NCBI RefSeq assembly: GCF_964019385.1 | Contig: NC_088654.1 | Location: forward strand, 26,789,731-26,853,730 | Source: Sycon ciliatum | Lineage: Eukaryota; Porifera; Calcarea; Leucosolenida; Sycettidae | DNA length: 64,000 nucleotides | Direction: 5' to 3' | Part shown: in pieces, positions 51,359 through 61,434 of the stretch | Layout: the number at the start of each line of letters is the position of its first letter | Numbering within the stretch: the first letter of the stretch is position 1 | Program-made: the position numbers and the translations under genes | The notes under the pieces: model-generated | The model's database searches: none | Told to the model about the DNA's origin: nothing | The model's input: only the letters and a program-made list of their open reading frames with translations

Positions 51359-52810
51359 TTCCCAACTGCTTACAGGTCCCCGTCATGTTCAAACGTAAGC
51401 TTCCTATAATAATTGTATTTTCTTGACTGCATACAAGTGTTTTGTTTCTGTGCAGGCAGAGGTTTCCTATTTTCATATTTGATGGCTACACACAAGTTTC
51501 ATGGCTTGCTCCCAGGTCAGTTCCCTTCACTGATCTTTCATGAGTGTCTACAGGTGCCTTGTCTTGTTCGCATGTAAGTATCCTATATTGCTCTTTCTTG
51601 ACCTCATACAGGTTTTTGTCTTGTTCGCTGGTGAAGGTTCCTATAATTATGACTATTTCGAGACTGCATACAGATTACACGTCCCATTTGCAGCTAAGTA
51701 GTTCCTATATGGATTATGCATGACTGCATACAGATTACACGTCCCATGTGCAGGTACGTTCCTATATGGCTTATGCATGACTGCATATAGTTTTCCCGTC
51801 TCCGTACCAGTTAGTATTCCTGTATGCTCTTTCTTTTAACTGAATACAGGTATTTCGTCTGTTTCGCAGAGAAGGATCCTATATGTCTCCTTCCTGACTG
51901 CACTAGGCCATTGCGGATAATGCCGGCAGAAAAATTGGCAGAATTCGGTACTTTTTCTGGTGAGTTTCATGCATGTTTGGTATGTGGATAAAGAAATGGA
52001 GCAGAATTCGAGGAATTGCCCGCCATAAGATGTGTATGGTTCTGCCAATTTCACTGCCTTTCGAGCAGAATCTGCCACCTTTTCAAACATTATCCGCCAA
52101 TGCCTAGACTGCACACAGGGTCTCGTCATGTTCAAAAGTAAACTTCTTATATCGTATAGTCTTGACTGCATATAAGTTTCGTTTCTAGCGTGCACGTAGA
52201 AGTACACCATTTCCCATTTCATGGCTCCAAACAGGTTTCTTGTCTTGCTTACAGGTGAGTTCCCTTCATTGACCGTTGAAGATTGTGTCCATGTGTCTTG
52301 CCTTGTTCGCATATAAGTTTACTATATTTCTCTTTCTTGAATTCATACAGGTAATTTTGTTTTGTTTCCAGGCCGCAGTTTCCGGATTGACTCTTTAGAG
52401 ACTGGATTCAGATTTCACGTCTTATTCACAAGACTGCATAGAGGACGTGTATGTTCTTGTTCGGAGGTAAGTTTCCTATACTGAGTGCTGCTCTTTCTTG
52501 ATTTCAGACAGGACTTTTAGTTTAAATTGCAGCTAGAAAGTTCCTGTTTGACTCTTTTGAGACTGGATACAGATTGTATGTCGTATGTACGTGGTGTCTT
52601 GTCTTGTTCGCAGGTAAGTTTCATTGCCTTTTCTTGACTTCATACAGTTTTTGTCGTTGTTTTACTTGCAGGTGGAAGTTTCCTGTTGGACTCTTTCGAG
52701 GCTGGATAAAGATTGTACGTATTTTTTGCAGGTAAGTTCCTATCGCTCCATGTGGACTGCTTCCTGGTTTCCGGTCTTGTTCTCAGCTAAGGTTTCTATT
52801 ATATTCTTTC
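51359..52810 (+). repeat. Splice-site-like tandem array, segment 3
   Basis: Array units with fused motifs at 51,751 (CAGGTACG), 52,251 (ACAGGTGAG), 52,611 (CAGGTAAG) and 52,729 (CAGGTAAG), and more decayed ones between. Interrupted at 51,904-52,106 by a MITE. Confidence 0.8.
51904..52106. mobile_element. 203-bp hAT-type MITE
   Basis: Imperfect terminal inverted repeats (TAGGCCATTGCGGATAAT and, inverted, TAGGCATTGGCGGATAAT) are enclosed by a perfect 8-bp duplication GACTGCAC (51,896-51,903, 52,107-52,114), which is part of the array unit. An 8-bp duplication is typical of hAT. The TAGGC start is shared with the 5.1-kb element at 54,223. Confidence 0.85.
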
Positions 52811-53317
52811 TTCTCGCTCCAAATATACTGGCACACACAGAGACATAGACAGCAATAGCGACACCACACAACGTGAAGGGTAGTTGGCCGCAGCCAGATG
52901 TGAACCGGATAACGAGTGAGGTATGGAAGCAAGGACTGAGAACAGAGTGTCTCAGATAGAATAGGCGTGCCAGTGGATAGCAGAAATAGGCCATGATGCA
53001 GAACCACTTGGGACCGTCAGATTAAATTTTCCGGACCTAGCCAGCCGGGAAAAAACCCTCGCGTCGACGGACGCAGTTGCGAGGGAAAAAACCGGGTGTA
53101 TATCCCCAATGGCGATTAGGCATCATGTAGGCATGGCAAGCACCTCACGGCAGAAAGTGATAAAAAAGCAATGATAATATGCACAGAAATGAAGGATGGG
53201 AGGGCAGGGAAACTGGTGAGACTCAAAACTGACTGAAGAAGTCAGGAAAAGAAGCGACAATAAAGAACACACCAGATGCCATATTTGCAACTAAAAATAT
53301 TTCGCGAGAAATACAAC
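52811..53317. mobile_element. Non-autonomous 0.5-kb element, copy 2
   Basis: Near-identical to 24,764-25,313, without the extra 39 bp at the right end. Inserted between array sequences CTCTTTC and GTTACT, so its limits are well defined. Two so-similar copies suggest recent activity. Confidence 0.7.
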
Positions 53318-53850
53318 GTTACTCCATACAGGTGTTTCGCACGTTTCACAGTGAAAGTTCCTACATGTATATTACTCCTTTCTGACAGAATACAGGTTAT
53401 TGTCATGTTCAAATGTAAACTTGCTTTCTTGTGTTTTCTTGACTGCATACAGGTTTTCTTGTTCTGTGTGCAGGTTAAAGTTTCCTATTTTCCTATTTCA
53501 TGGCTCCATACCGGTTTCGTGTCTTGCTCAGAGGTAAATCCCTTCATTGATCTTTCATGATTGTATACAGGTGTCTTGTCTTCTTCGCAGATTGGTTTTT
53601 GGTATGGCTCTTTATTGACTTCGTACAGCGTTTTATGTTAGTTTTGGGGGTAGAAGTGTCTTATAATTATGACTCATTCGAGACTGAATAGAGATTACAC
53701 GTCCTATTTGCATGTAAGTTCATATATGACTTACGCAGGACTGCATACAGTTATCACGCCTTGTTATCAATTAGGATTTCTTTATGCTCTTTCCTTACTG
53801 CATGCAGGTGCTTCGCCTGTTTCGGAGAGAAGGTTCCTTTCCTGACTGCA
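53318..53850 (+). repeat. Splice-site-like tandem array, segment 4
   Basis: The last array units, more diverged, for example GACTGCATACAGG at 53,440 and TTGCTCAGAGGTAAATC near 53,525. The array fades out at about 53,850. Confidence 0.7.
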
Positions 53851-54222
53851 CATAAAAGTAGAGTAGGTGCTACAGCTGATCATTTTATGCATTCATATGT
53901 ACTTCAAAGTGCCCTCTATCGAAAGACCGATCATTTTTCGGCTTCCTCGTACAGCATTCACGTAGATGTCTCTCGATCCGGATCGACGCTCGATCTCGTG
54001 CTTTTCGCTCGTTTCCAATGTTGACTCGCGTATGTATTTTCGATAGGATGGAGGAGAGACCGATGCTGCAGTGCTTTTGTGGAAGGTGATGTCGTGCATT
54101 GAACGATCCTAGTCACAAGTCCAAGTCCTGACCCTCTGATATTTTTTACACCAGTTTTGCATGAATCAGGTGGACCATCCAGCTGGGAAAAGTGGTCCGG
54201 CCATGGCCGGACCGGTTCCGGC
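53851..54222. other. Non-repetitive segment left of the hAT-like element
   Basis: No gene recognised. It ends in a perfect 20-bp palindrome centred on CCATGG (54,194-54,213) directly before the target duplication GTTCCGGC. Confidence 0.45.
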
Positions 54223-54761
54223 TAGGCCTTGACAGATTATGCTAGCATAATATTTCGCATAATTCCTACCAAAATCGAATAATCGCATAATTCGAGGCAA
54301 ATTGCATACGAATCGCATAAAATTGGAATAATCCGCCTGTTCGAATCAAATTCCATACAGTTGTACATGTTCTACAAGTACAAGTACAAGTAGATGCACC
54401 AGGAAGTCGTAGGTTTACGACTCCCTTGAGAACATGTCCAGTCCACTACACAATCAGTGACGGTCGTAGCTAGGTCGGACGGTGCGTTTATTATTATTAT
54501 TATTATTATTATTTTTGTTTTACATCGGAAGCTCAACAGTGCAGCTGCACAAATATGAAGAGGCCGATGGGACCAAAAAAATATATAAAAAAATAAATAA
54601 ATAAACAATGTATAATATACATCAGTGTAAATGTTCATACATCAGTGTAAATGTTCAAATGTTTAGCAAAAAAAAGGGGATGAGTGGTGAACATAAAGAG
54701 AAAAGAAGAAAAACGTATGCTGAATGAACCTGGGCAATATATACATGTAGCTGGTGAGAGA

Positions 54762-57700
54762 CTAAACGTTGCCAACGTTGTCAAACAAAATTGCACGATA
54801 TCGTTCAAACCAAACTGGATCATTCAATAAGCGCTTCAAACCACGATCGAACTGAGAGGTAAACAAAGAGGATTTCAAGTCATTAGGTAGAGCATTAAAA
54901 AACAGAGCAGCACGAAGCACAAAGGATTTTTGACCGAGTGTTGTTCTGCATTTTAAATAAGGGATATCATGTGTGTCGCGATTACGCGTGCTCCGGGTAG
55001 ATTGCGGGGCTGGGAATAACGATGTAAATACAGGCAAAGGGCGAAGAATATGATTAATGAAAATGAACTTCCCAGTTGACACCAGAAAATAGTAGTCCAG
55101 GGGCTTAACATCAAGGTTTTTCAGAAGACCAGAAATACTGTCCCGGCTCAAAGCCCCACAAGCCGCTCGGATAGCTCTATTGTACACGCTTACTAGACGA
55201 TTGTGATCCTTCGCAGTAATGAGTGTGACGAAGGAACAGATGCAGTACAGAATGTCAGGAAGAACGACAGACAGGATGTACTGGCGGCGTGCAAGTTTGC
55301 TCAGTTGCCGGAAGGTGCGACGTAAGACACCCACCTTCTGGGATACTTTTCTAACAATTACACCGATATGCTTGGTCCATGACAGGCAGTTGTCAACTTG
55401 GATACCAAGGAGACGAGTTTCGGTCACAAAATTAAGTGGCTCACCTTGAAGGCTAATGACACTTGGGTGCGTCGTGGGGTTTCGGCCGGGGGAAATGATC
55501 ATAACACCTGACTTTTTAACATTGATCATCATGTGGAGCTTTTGTAGCTCGTCACATAGTACATTCAAGCAGGGAATGACGGAGGCAATACACAGTTTGA
55601 GTGAGGGGGCACTTCGGTAGAGGGTCATATCATCTGCGAACATGGGAAGGGAACAGGTGAAGGAATCCGCTATGGTAGGGAGGTGGCTTATATAGACATT
55701 AAAGAGTACAGGACCCAGAACAGTACCTTGCGGGACTCCACGCGAAACTGGGAGGACTCTGGATGTAGCATGTGGCAGAGTGACTTTCTGCCGACGATCA
55801 TACAGGTATGAGGCGAACCATGCTAGTGCTGTCCCTCCAATACCCTTGGCTTGCAGTGAAATGAGGAGGCACTGGTGGTTCACCCGATCGAATGCCTTAC
55901 TTAGGTCTAAAAACACAATCATGGTAGTGTGTCCAGTATCCCGGCTCGCAGTCCACTGGCTTACAGCCTTGGTGACGAGTTGGGCAGTAGAGTGATGGCG
56001 GCGGAAGCCATACTGGTCTTTATGGTATGGGCACTTGTCGTCAAATAGCTGCTGGAGCTGTCTAAGAACGACTTTCTCCAGGGCTTTGGCAATGACACTA
56101 CTAAGGGATATGGGTCGGTACTGGGACGGGTCTGATCTGTCACTGCGTTGGGACTTTAACACTGGGCAAATGTTCGCTTCTTTGAACGTGGACGGGAGTA
56201 TACCAGAAGAAAAGGAGGCATTAAACAGGATTGCTAGAGATGGGGCAAGAATGTAAGCGGCAGACTTCACAAGACAGGGCAGTATATTGTCTGGACCCGG
56301 GGCTTTGCGGGGCTTCAGGTCTAGTAGAAGAAGTTCTACTTCCGCAATGGTGACAGATGCGAACGACTCCAAATCGGTGGAGGAGACCGGCCCGAGCGGT
56401 ACGTTGTAGGAGGCATCGGGGTCGTGAACGATTGAATGGAAATATCTATTCAGCGTCTCTGCTTCGACTGAGGTTTTGGGTTTAGCGGGTTTACGTTTTG
56501 TTACGCCATTGATCGCCGACCAGAACTTCCGAGGAGATTGTTCATAGTCTTGACAGAGCTCCGAAAAATATTTGTTGCGGAGCTGGCGATACAGGTTGTT
56601 GGATCGGGTGCGCAGTTGCCTGAATTGGAGTGCAGTAACTGGATCTTGGAAAGCTGAGGCTTTTAATCGGCGGAAGGCACTTTTGCGTTGTCGTATCATG
56701 TGCAGTAGCTCCTCAGTCATGAAAGGGCATCTTACTTTAGAGGTAGGCCTCCCCGCTCTTCGTGAGACAATTGGCGCGAGTTCATCCAGTGCACAGTTGA
56801 ACTTCTTCACCCACTCAGCGGCCATTTGGTGGGGGTTCGTGGATGAAAAAGAGTGTAGGGATACCGATTTCAGCAACTTGTGGAATTCCTGCATACAGAA
56901 CGAACTATAGTCTCGACTGGGCTGCCTTGGCTTGTGGTCTGGCGTGTCAGGCTGCAGGGAAGAGATAGGCACGGAGGTTGTGATGATGCGATGGTCAGAG
57001 AATTCACAGTCAAAGACTGAGGCGGTTGTGGCGTCTTCCGAATTCGTGAGGATGCAGTCAATAGAGGTTTGGGTTTGCCGTGTAATGCGTGTAGGGGCGT
57101 TTACTAAGTTGGAGAGATTAAGGGGCAGGAGGATGGTGTGGTATAGGGCTTTATAGGTACTTGATTGCTTGTCCAGGAAGTTCACATTGAGGTCTCCCAA
57201 CAAGTACAGCTCTTCGCAATCGGCGCAGTCTACAGCTGCAGCAAGACTGTCCCAGTAGTCAACGGACTGACCTGGCGGGCGATAGATGCAGCCGATCAAT
57301 ATCTCGGATCCTCTTTGTGGCGTACATCGTATGCAAAGAAGCTCTAGGGCATCATGTGAGTAACGTTCGTCCAGGGAAACTCTGAGGGTTTCTTTCACAT
57401 AAAGGCACACACCGCCACCTTTCTTGCAGGGGTCGCATGCTGTGAGACACGAGCAGCTTGTCATGCATGGTCTATCTCTACGGTAAAGGATGGTTCCACG
57501 GATATGCACTTCCAGGTCAGAGACACTGTTATCTAGCCAGGTCTCGGATACGGCTAATATATCCAGTTGCTGTTCTATCATTATGCTTTCAACTTCACAC
57601 AGTTTGTGGCGTAGACTGCGTATATTGATGTGGCCAATGTTAAGTGTACTACTGTGCTGGGTCAGGTGGTGGGTGTGTGGGTGAAACGGAGCGGCGTGTG

Positions 57701-57776
57701 GATTAAGCTTCTTGCTGATCCGATTGGTGTGTTGAGCATGCGGGTTCAAGGGGAGTGGGTCGGTGGTGTGAGCCAT
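54762..57776 (-). CDS. LINE-4 ORF2: APE endonuclease-reverse transcriptase, intact
   Basis: A 1004-residue uninterrupted frame. Endonuclease at about residues 45-275: NIGHINIRS, SETWL, GGGVCLYV, GCIYRPPG, LLGDLNVNF and SDHRI (near residue 259). RT about 480-790: NICPVLKSQ, YRPISLS, YGFRRHHST, DLSKAFDRVNH, GVPQGTVLGPVLF and the catalytic FADD at about 713-716. The C-terminal domain ends with the FFNALPNDLK block common to CR1/L2-like LINEs. It would nick the target and copy the LINE RNA there. The ATG is two bases after the ORF1 stop (TAATAATG), so translation by termination-reinitiation is plausible. Confidence 0.92.
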   Translation of the reverse strand: MAHTTDPLPLNPHAQHTNRISKKLNPHAAPFHPHTHHLTQHSSTLNIGHINIRSLRHKLCEVESIMIEQQLDILAVSETWLDNSVSDLEVHIRGTILYRRDRPCMTSCSCLTACDPCKKGGGVCLYVKETLRVSLDERYSHDALELLCIRCTPQRGSEILIGCIYRPPGQSVDYWDSLAAAVDCADCEELYLLGDLNVNFLDKQSSTYKALYHTILLPLNLSNLVNAPTRITRQTQTSIDCILTNSEDATTASVFDCEFSDHRIITTSVPISSLQPDTPDHKPRQPSRDYSSFCMQEFHKLLKSVSLHSFSSTNPHQMAAEWVKKFNCALDELAPIVSRRAGRPTSKVRCPFMTEELLHMIRQRKSAFRRLKASAFQDPVTALQFRQLRTRSNNLYRQLRNKYFSELCQDYEQSPRKFWSAINGVTKRKPAKPKTSVEAETLNRYFHSIVHDPDASYNVPLGPVSSTDLESFASVTIAEVELLLLDLKPRKAPGPDNILPCLVKSAAYILAPSLAILFNASFSSGILPSTFKEANICPVLKSQRSDRSDPSQYRPISLSSVIAKALEKVVLRQLQQLFDDKCPYHKDQYGFRRHHSTAQLVTKAVSQWTASRDTGHTTMIVFLDLSKAFDRVNHQCLLISLQAKGIGGTALAWFASYLYDRRQKVTLPHATSRVLPVSRGVPQGTVLGPVLFNVYISHLPTIADSFTCSLPMFADDMTLYRSAPSLKLCIASVIPCLNVLCDELQKLHMMINVKKSGVMIISPGRNPTTHPSVISLQGEPLNFVTETRLLGIQVDNCLSWTKHIGVIVRKVSQKVGVLRRTFRQLSKLARRQYILSVVLPDILYCICSFVTLITAKDHNRLVSVYNRAIRAACGALSRDSISGLLKNLDVKPLDYYFLVSTGKFIFINHILRPLPVFTSLFPAPQSTRSTRNRDTHDIPYLKCRTTLGQKSFVLRAALFFNALPNDLKSSLFTSQFDRGLKRLLNDPVWFERYRAILFDNVGNV

Positions 57777-57778
57777 TA

Positions 57779-58732
57779 TTATGCTTTAATGGGTTTGGTG
57801 GCCCAGGCCTCTGTACCAAATCGCCACTCTCTTACAGTACGGCCAACTTCGTCAGGCCAGAACGATTCTTCCGCGACCTTCTTGGCGTCCGTGACCAAGA
57901 CTGTAATACGAGCAGAGGCTGTTCTAAAGTGCACGGAGGTGTACACGACGCTTTGTACTACAGATACACCTTGTGCCTTGCAGTGTTCAGCTATTGAATC
58001 CGCATCGCAGTCCGGGTCAACATTTCCAATGTAGTACACCGTCACACGGGGTTGTCCTACGAGTCCAGGTGCACTCTTGGGTGTTTTCGGTGCTGTGTAC
58101 CGCGATGTCTCCTCCCTACGGTGGTTTGGCTTTTGCGGACGTTTGTCGTGGCCAGGTGCATGCGGCCTTGGTGGCTGCCTTGCGGAGTCTGCGTACGAAT
58201 TTTCTACAATGTGCTGTGCAGCTGGGCCTTGTGTTTGTACCGGTGCACGTGGTGATGTGTGTGACAGGTCTGGGGTAGCGTCGGTACTCATACTAAAGTG
58301 CATGGGGAGAGTACTACTTGTAGTAGTTCCGAGATGAGTTGTATCACCAGGGTCAGCGTGGACGTGGGTCAAACGGGATTGGTGATCTTGTTCAGCATGC
58401 AGTTCACGTCGGAGCTTTTGCACGTCGTCCTTCAACGCCTGAATTTCCCTGTTGGAATCTCTCAGCTGTACATTCACATCTTTCATCGTCTTTAGCTCTG
58501 ATTTCAATTCCCTTACTACCCCGGTAAGTTCGGAGAGTGCGGCGCAAAGGCTAGCTACATCAGGGTTAGCATGACTTACGGGAGCCGAGTCCTTGGATCC
58601 TCTCAGTAGGGCAATCAGCATTGGCCTGTTCGCCTTTCTGGGGAACTCCAGTCCCAGTCGCTGGATGAGCTCCTTGAGCTCGTCATCAGTAAGCACGGCG
58701 ATGTCCGTATTGGGGTCGAGTTTCCCGGCCAT
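57779..58732 (-). CDS. LINE-4 ORF1: coiled-coil RNA-binding-type protein, intact
   Basis: A 317-residue open frame. Residues 1-40 carry a SAP-like helical block (DDELKELIQRLGLEF), residues about 65-120 a coiled coil (LSELTGVVRELKSELK onward), then a Pro/His/Ser-rich linker and a C-terminal folded domain starting VTVYYIGNVD, which resembles an RRM-like or esterase-free ORF1 end. No zinc knuckle. ORF1 proteins usually trimerise and coat the LINE RNA. The stop lies two bases before the ORF2 start. Confidence 0.82.
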   Translation of the reverse strand: MAGKLDPNTDIAVLTDDELKELIQRLGLEFPRKANRPMLIALLRGSKDSAPVSHANPDVASLCAALSELTGVVRELKSELKTMKDVNVQLRDSNREIQALKDDVQKLRRELHAEQDHQSRLTHVHADPGDTTHLGTTTSSTLPMHFSMSTDATPDLSHTSPRAPVQTQGPAAQHIVENSYADSARQPPRPHAPGHDKRPQKPNHRREETSRYTAPKTPKSAPGLVGQPRVTVYYIGNVDPDCDADSIAEHCKAQGVSVVQSVVYTSVHFRTASARITVLVTDAKKVAEESFWPDEVGRTVREWRFGTEAWATKPIKA

Positions 58733-58861
58733 TATAATTTATATCACTATTTACTGGTGTTCCAAGGGCCTAGTGCCCCGGGAAACCGAAAAAAGGAGTA
58801 AAGGTCAGGAGCTCGCAAATTTGCATCCACCCAAGTACGAGCAAAGTTTCTCCGCCGTTTA

Positions 58862-59328
58862 CCCCGTTGAACTTTTGCTACTACAGTACAACGCCCTCTA
58901 CAAAAAAATTCCCCTGTTATTTTGCACAGAACCATTAATATACATTAGCAGCATATGTGAGCATAATGCGGCATAATATTATAACTTTTAGCATAAAAAT
59001 AACCGTTAGCATAGTTCTGCAATTTTTCAGCAATGCGAAAAGCATAATTTCACGAAAATATTAGCATAATCTGTCAAGAACTAACTACAATCCTTGACGG
59101 TCCTAGCTAGGTCGGAGGGTGCGTTGACCCCGTTGAACTTTTGCTACTACAGTACAACACTCTCTACAAAAAATTCCCCTGTTATTTTGCACAGAACCAT
59201 TATACGTTAGCAGAATAATGCGGCATCATATGATAACTTTTAGCCGAAGAATAGCATAATTCTGCAATTTTTCAGCAATGCGAAAAGCATAATTACAAGA
59301 AAATATTAGCATAATCTGTCAAGGCCTA
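58862..59328. repeat. Partial tandem duplication within the hAT-like element
   Basis: Two copies of about 200-240 bp (from 58,862 and from 59,128) share ACCCCGTTGAACTTTTGCTAC, GAACCATTA and GCATAATCTGTCAAG. The joint (about 59,070-59,127) repeats the sequence at the LINE-4 insertion site, which makes the empty site visible. Confidence 0.75.
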
Positions 59329-59336
59329 GTTCCGGC

Positions 59337-60289
59337 GGTGCTGACTGTTACACGCTCATTTTGAGTTGCGAGACTAGCAACTATTGTGTTTTTTTCTGAA
59401 AATATGGATGCGATTTCAGCAACTTTTTTTGGCATGGTTGCGAAGAGCATAAGTTGCGAAATATTTTGGCATCTTTGGGAAAGGGCTACACGTGACTGAC
59501 TCACGACTGCGTGGTACATTGTACACTGTATGGTATTAGATATTTCATGCTGTCAAACCAACAACATAGTTATGTACTCTGTACTGGCTGTAGTAGGGCA
59601 TACTTTTGGCGTAATAATTATTAATAATAACCGGCTCGCACATAGTGTCATCGTGTCATTACAATATTGCATACACTGGCGTGGTTTAGCTCTGAAATTT
59701 TTTATTTTTTTTATTTTATATACTATGTGCACATCCCTACAAAGTAATACTAGGGGTAATAAAAGAGACAAAGACAACAAAGGAGTAGTAGGTGCTACAA
59801 GAGCTGTGCTGGTCAGGCGCAGTGCACTCCTCCGACCATTTCGGTCTCGGAATCGACATGGACTGTGCGGGCCAAGGAATGATAGTACCTGTCGGGCTCA
59901 GTGCAGGGAGCGGTTTTGGTCTCCCCGGGATCCACTCACAGGTCAAGTACTACCTCATCTTTACTTTGTTTTGGCTTCTCCAGCAGTGTGCCATGTAGCT
60001 TCGTCTCACCGTGGACCGTTTGTGGACGTGATTAGTTGCGAGAACTGCCGACGCGAACACACACACACCACACACACACACACACGTTTTTGCATTTTTG
60101 GGGGGGGGGCGGGGGGGGGGGGGGAACCCCGCATTTTCTTGATCTTGGTCTGCCGCCATCTTGGAGTACTCAAAACCAGGGAAAGGATCCGAGGGCGCAA
60201 ACTCTCCCGCACAACAGCTCTAGCTCTTGTTATGTCATCGGGCACCCTGTGGCTTAGAAAGCAGTGATAAAAGGTTTGTGCGTAACGAC
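59337..60289. other. No gene; microsatellites and homopolymers
   Basis: Contains T-rich stretches (59,695-59,720), a (CA)n microsatellite (60,059-60,085) and a poly-G run (60,102-60,123). The open frame at 59,530-60,267 runs through these low-complexity tracts and shows no domain. The segment 59,700-59,745 resembles a LINE 3' end on the minus strand (CCCTACAAAG as in LINE-2), but the rest does not follow. Confidence 0.45.
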
Positions 60290-60703
60290 ATTATTATTAA
60301 TAAATATTATGAAATGAACCAAAGGCAATGTGCCTATCGAGGGGTTCATTTGATTGAAAGAACAGTAGATGTAGATGTATGTACAAAGACAAGTAGGGAT
60401 TGATGAGGAGAGAAATGGGAAAAATCAACTGCAAGGTGGCGGAATTCCGTTGATTGCATAAGCATGGTCAGCTGTAAATTTCCTGAGGGCAGCTTTGAAC
60501 TTATAGAGCGAGGCTTCCGATGTTAGACTGGGGGGTAAACAGTTCCATAGAATAGCAGTTCGGAACATGAAGAGAGACTTAGACAATGATTTAAATTTGG
60601 GAAGAATGATTATATTTGGTCGTCGCTCACTATACATAAGACGCAATGGGCATGATGCCAATGAGTACTTGTAGTTACTGAAGCTGAAGACTTTGGAAAC
60701 ATC
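60290..60703 (-). pseudogene. LINE 3' fragment, minus strand
   Basis: Minus-strand frame 60,425-60,709 encodes a LINE ORF2 C-terminus (KSLFMFRTAILWNCLPPSL). Its 3' end has an AT-rich tail near 60,290-60,310. Truncated at about 60,703, where a second LINE fragment begins in the opposite orientation. Confidence 0.7.
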
Positions 60704-61434
60704 CTCCAAAGTCTTCAGCTTCGTCGGATGGTGGCAGCCCTGTCATACTTGTTCAAGCTGCACTACATTCCAGGGCCTCCCCAGGTAAAGGCCATGCTGC
60801 CACCAACCAAGCCCCCTGCCGTAGCTAGCATGTGCACGCGGCAAAAACGTCAGACGCACCATGCCTTTCACCTGCAGTGGACACCCCTCGCACAGCCCCT
60901 GACTACCTCCTGCGATCCTTCCCCTTCTTCGCCATCACACCCTGGAACAACCTGCCTGCGGACCTCCTGCTTCACGAGCCTCATTCAAGACGCCTCCAAA
61001 CCTTCAAGGTCAACGTATGTAAGGATCTAATCCGAAAGAGATGGCTGTGGTCCACACAGTACCTGTGATGATGATATTGAGACCCATTTAGTATTTACCT
61101 CTCTACTAGTACTTGCTTGTTATGATTATTGTTCTCTTTCTTCTTTTTCCCTTCTGGTTTAGTCATTACATGTATTTATATTATTTGGTGCAATACTAGC
61201 GCCCCTTTCTCGGCCCAAATTATTATTTTTGCTACCTGACCATGCAACCCCCCCCCCCTTTTTTCGATGCCAGGTTGCAACGCTAACGCCGAGACCCCTG
61301 GTCGGTCGAGTTGCTCCCTGTACATCGGCACGTCGTCCCTACATCCCCTGTGTCTTGTCTTGTGTTTGTCTCCACATGTCTCTTTGTAGGGCTGTGTTCC
61401 CAATAAATAATAAAATAATAAATAAAAATAAAAT
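60704..61434 (+). pseudogene. LINE-2-family 3' fragment, plus strand
   Basis: The ORF2 C-terminus (LFKLHYIPGPPQVKAMLPP; same frameshift position as LINE-2, near 60,832) and the 3' UTR match 29,790-30,500 in inverse orientation, ending in an A-rich (AATA)n tail at 61,402-61,437. The shared frameshift suggests either that this family's ORF normally changes frame here or that both derive from one broken source. Confidence 0.8.

Larger units (their letters stand above)
54491..58855 (-). mobile_element. Apparently intact LINE (LINE-4)
   Basis: Minus-strand element with an (ATT)n tail (54,491-54,513), a 3' UTR, ORF2, ORF1 and a 5' UTR of about 120 bp. CGTTTA flanks both ends (54,485-54,490, 58,856-58,861), and the duplicated host sequence at 59,120 shows the empty site GTGCGTTGACCCCG. 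Both ORFs are open from ATG to stop, so this is the best candidate for a recently active element in the window. Confidence 0.88.
54223..59328. mobile_element. 5.1-kb hAT-like TIR element containing LINE-4
   Basis: TIRs TAGGCCTTGACAGATTATGC and its inverse end at 54,223 and 59,328, enclosed by an 8-bp duplication GTTCCGGC (54,215-54,222, 59,329-59,336). Without the nested LINE it is about 0.7 kb and has no transposase, so it is a MITE-like derivative. Its right part is a partial tandem duplication: the block from ACCCCGTTGAAC to a TIR-like AATCTGTCAAG occurs at 58,862 and 59,128. Confidence 0.8.

Noticed and set aside
44960-53850. 60-bp array as possible CRISPR or centromeric satellite
   Set aside because: Units are diverged with no constant repeat/spacer pattern, and the array is short and heavily interrupted; neither label fits.
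59530-60267. 245-codon ORF including a poly-Gly stretch
   Set aside because: Runs through (CA)n and poly-G tracts; no domain and no homologous copy in the window.
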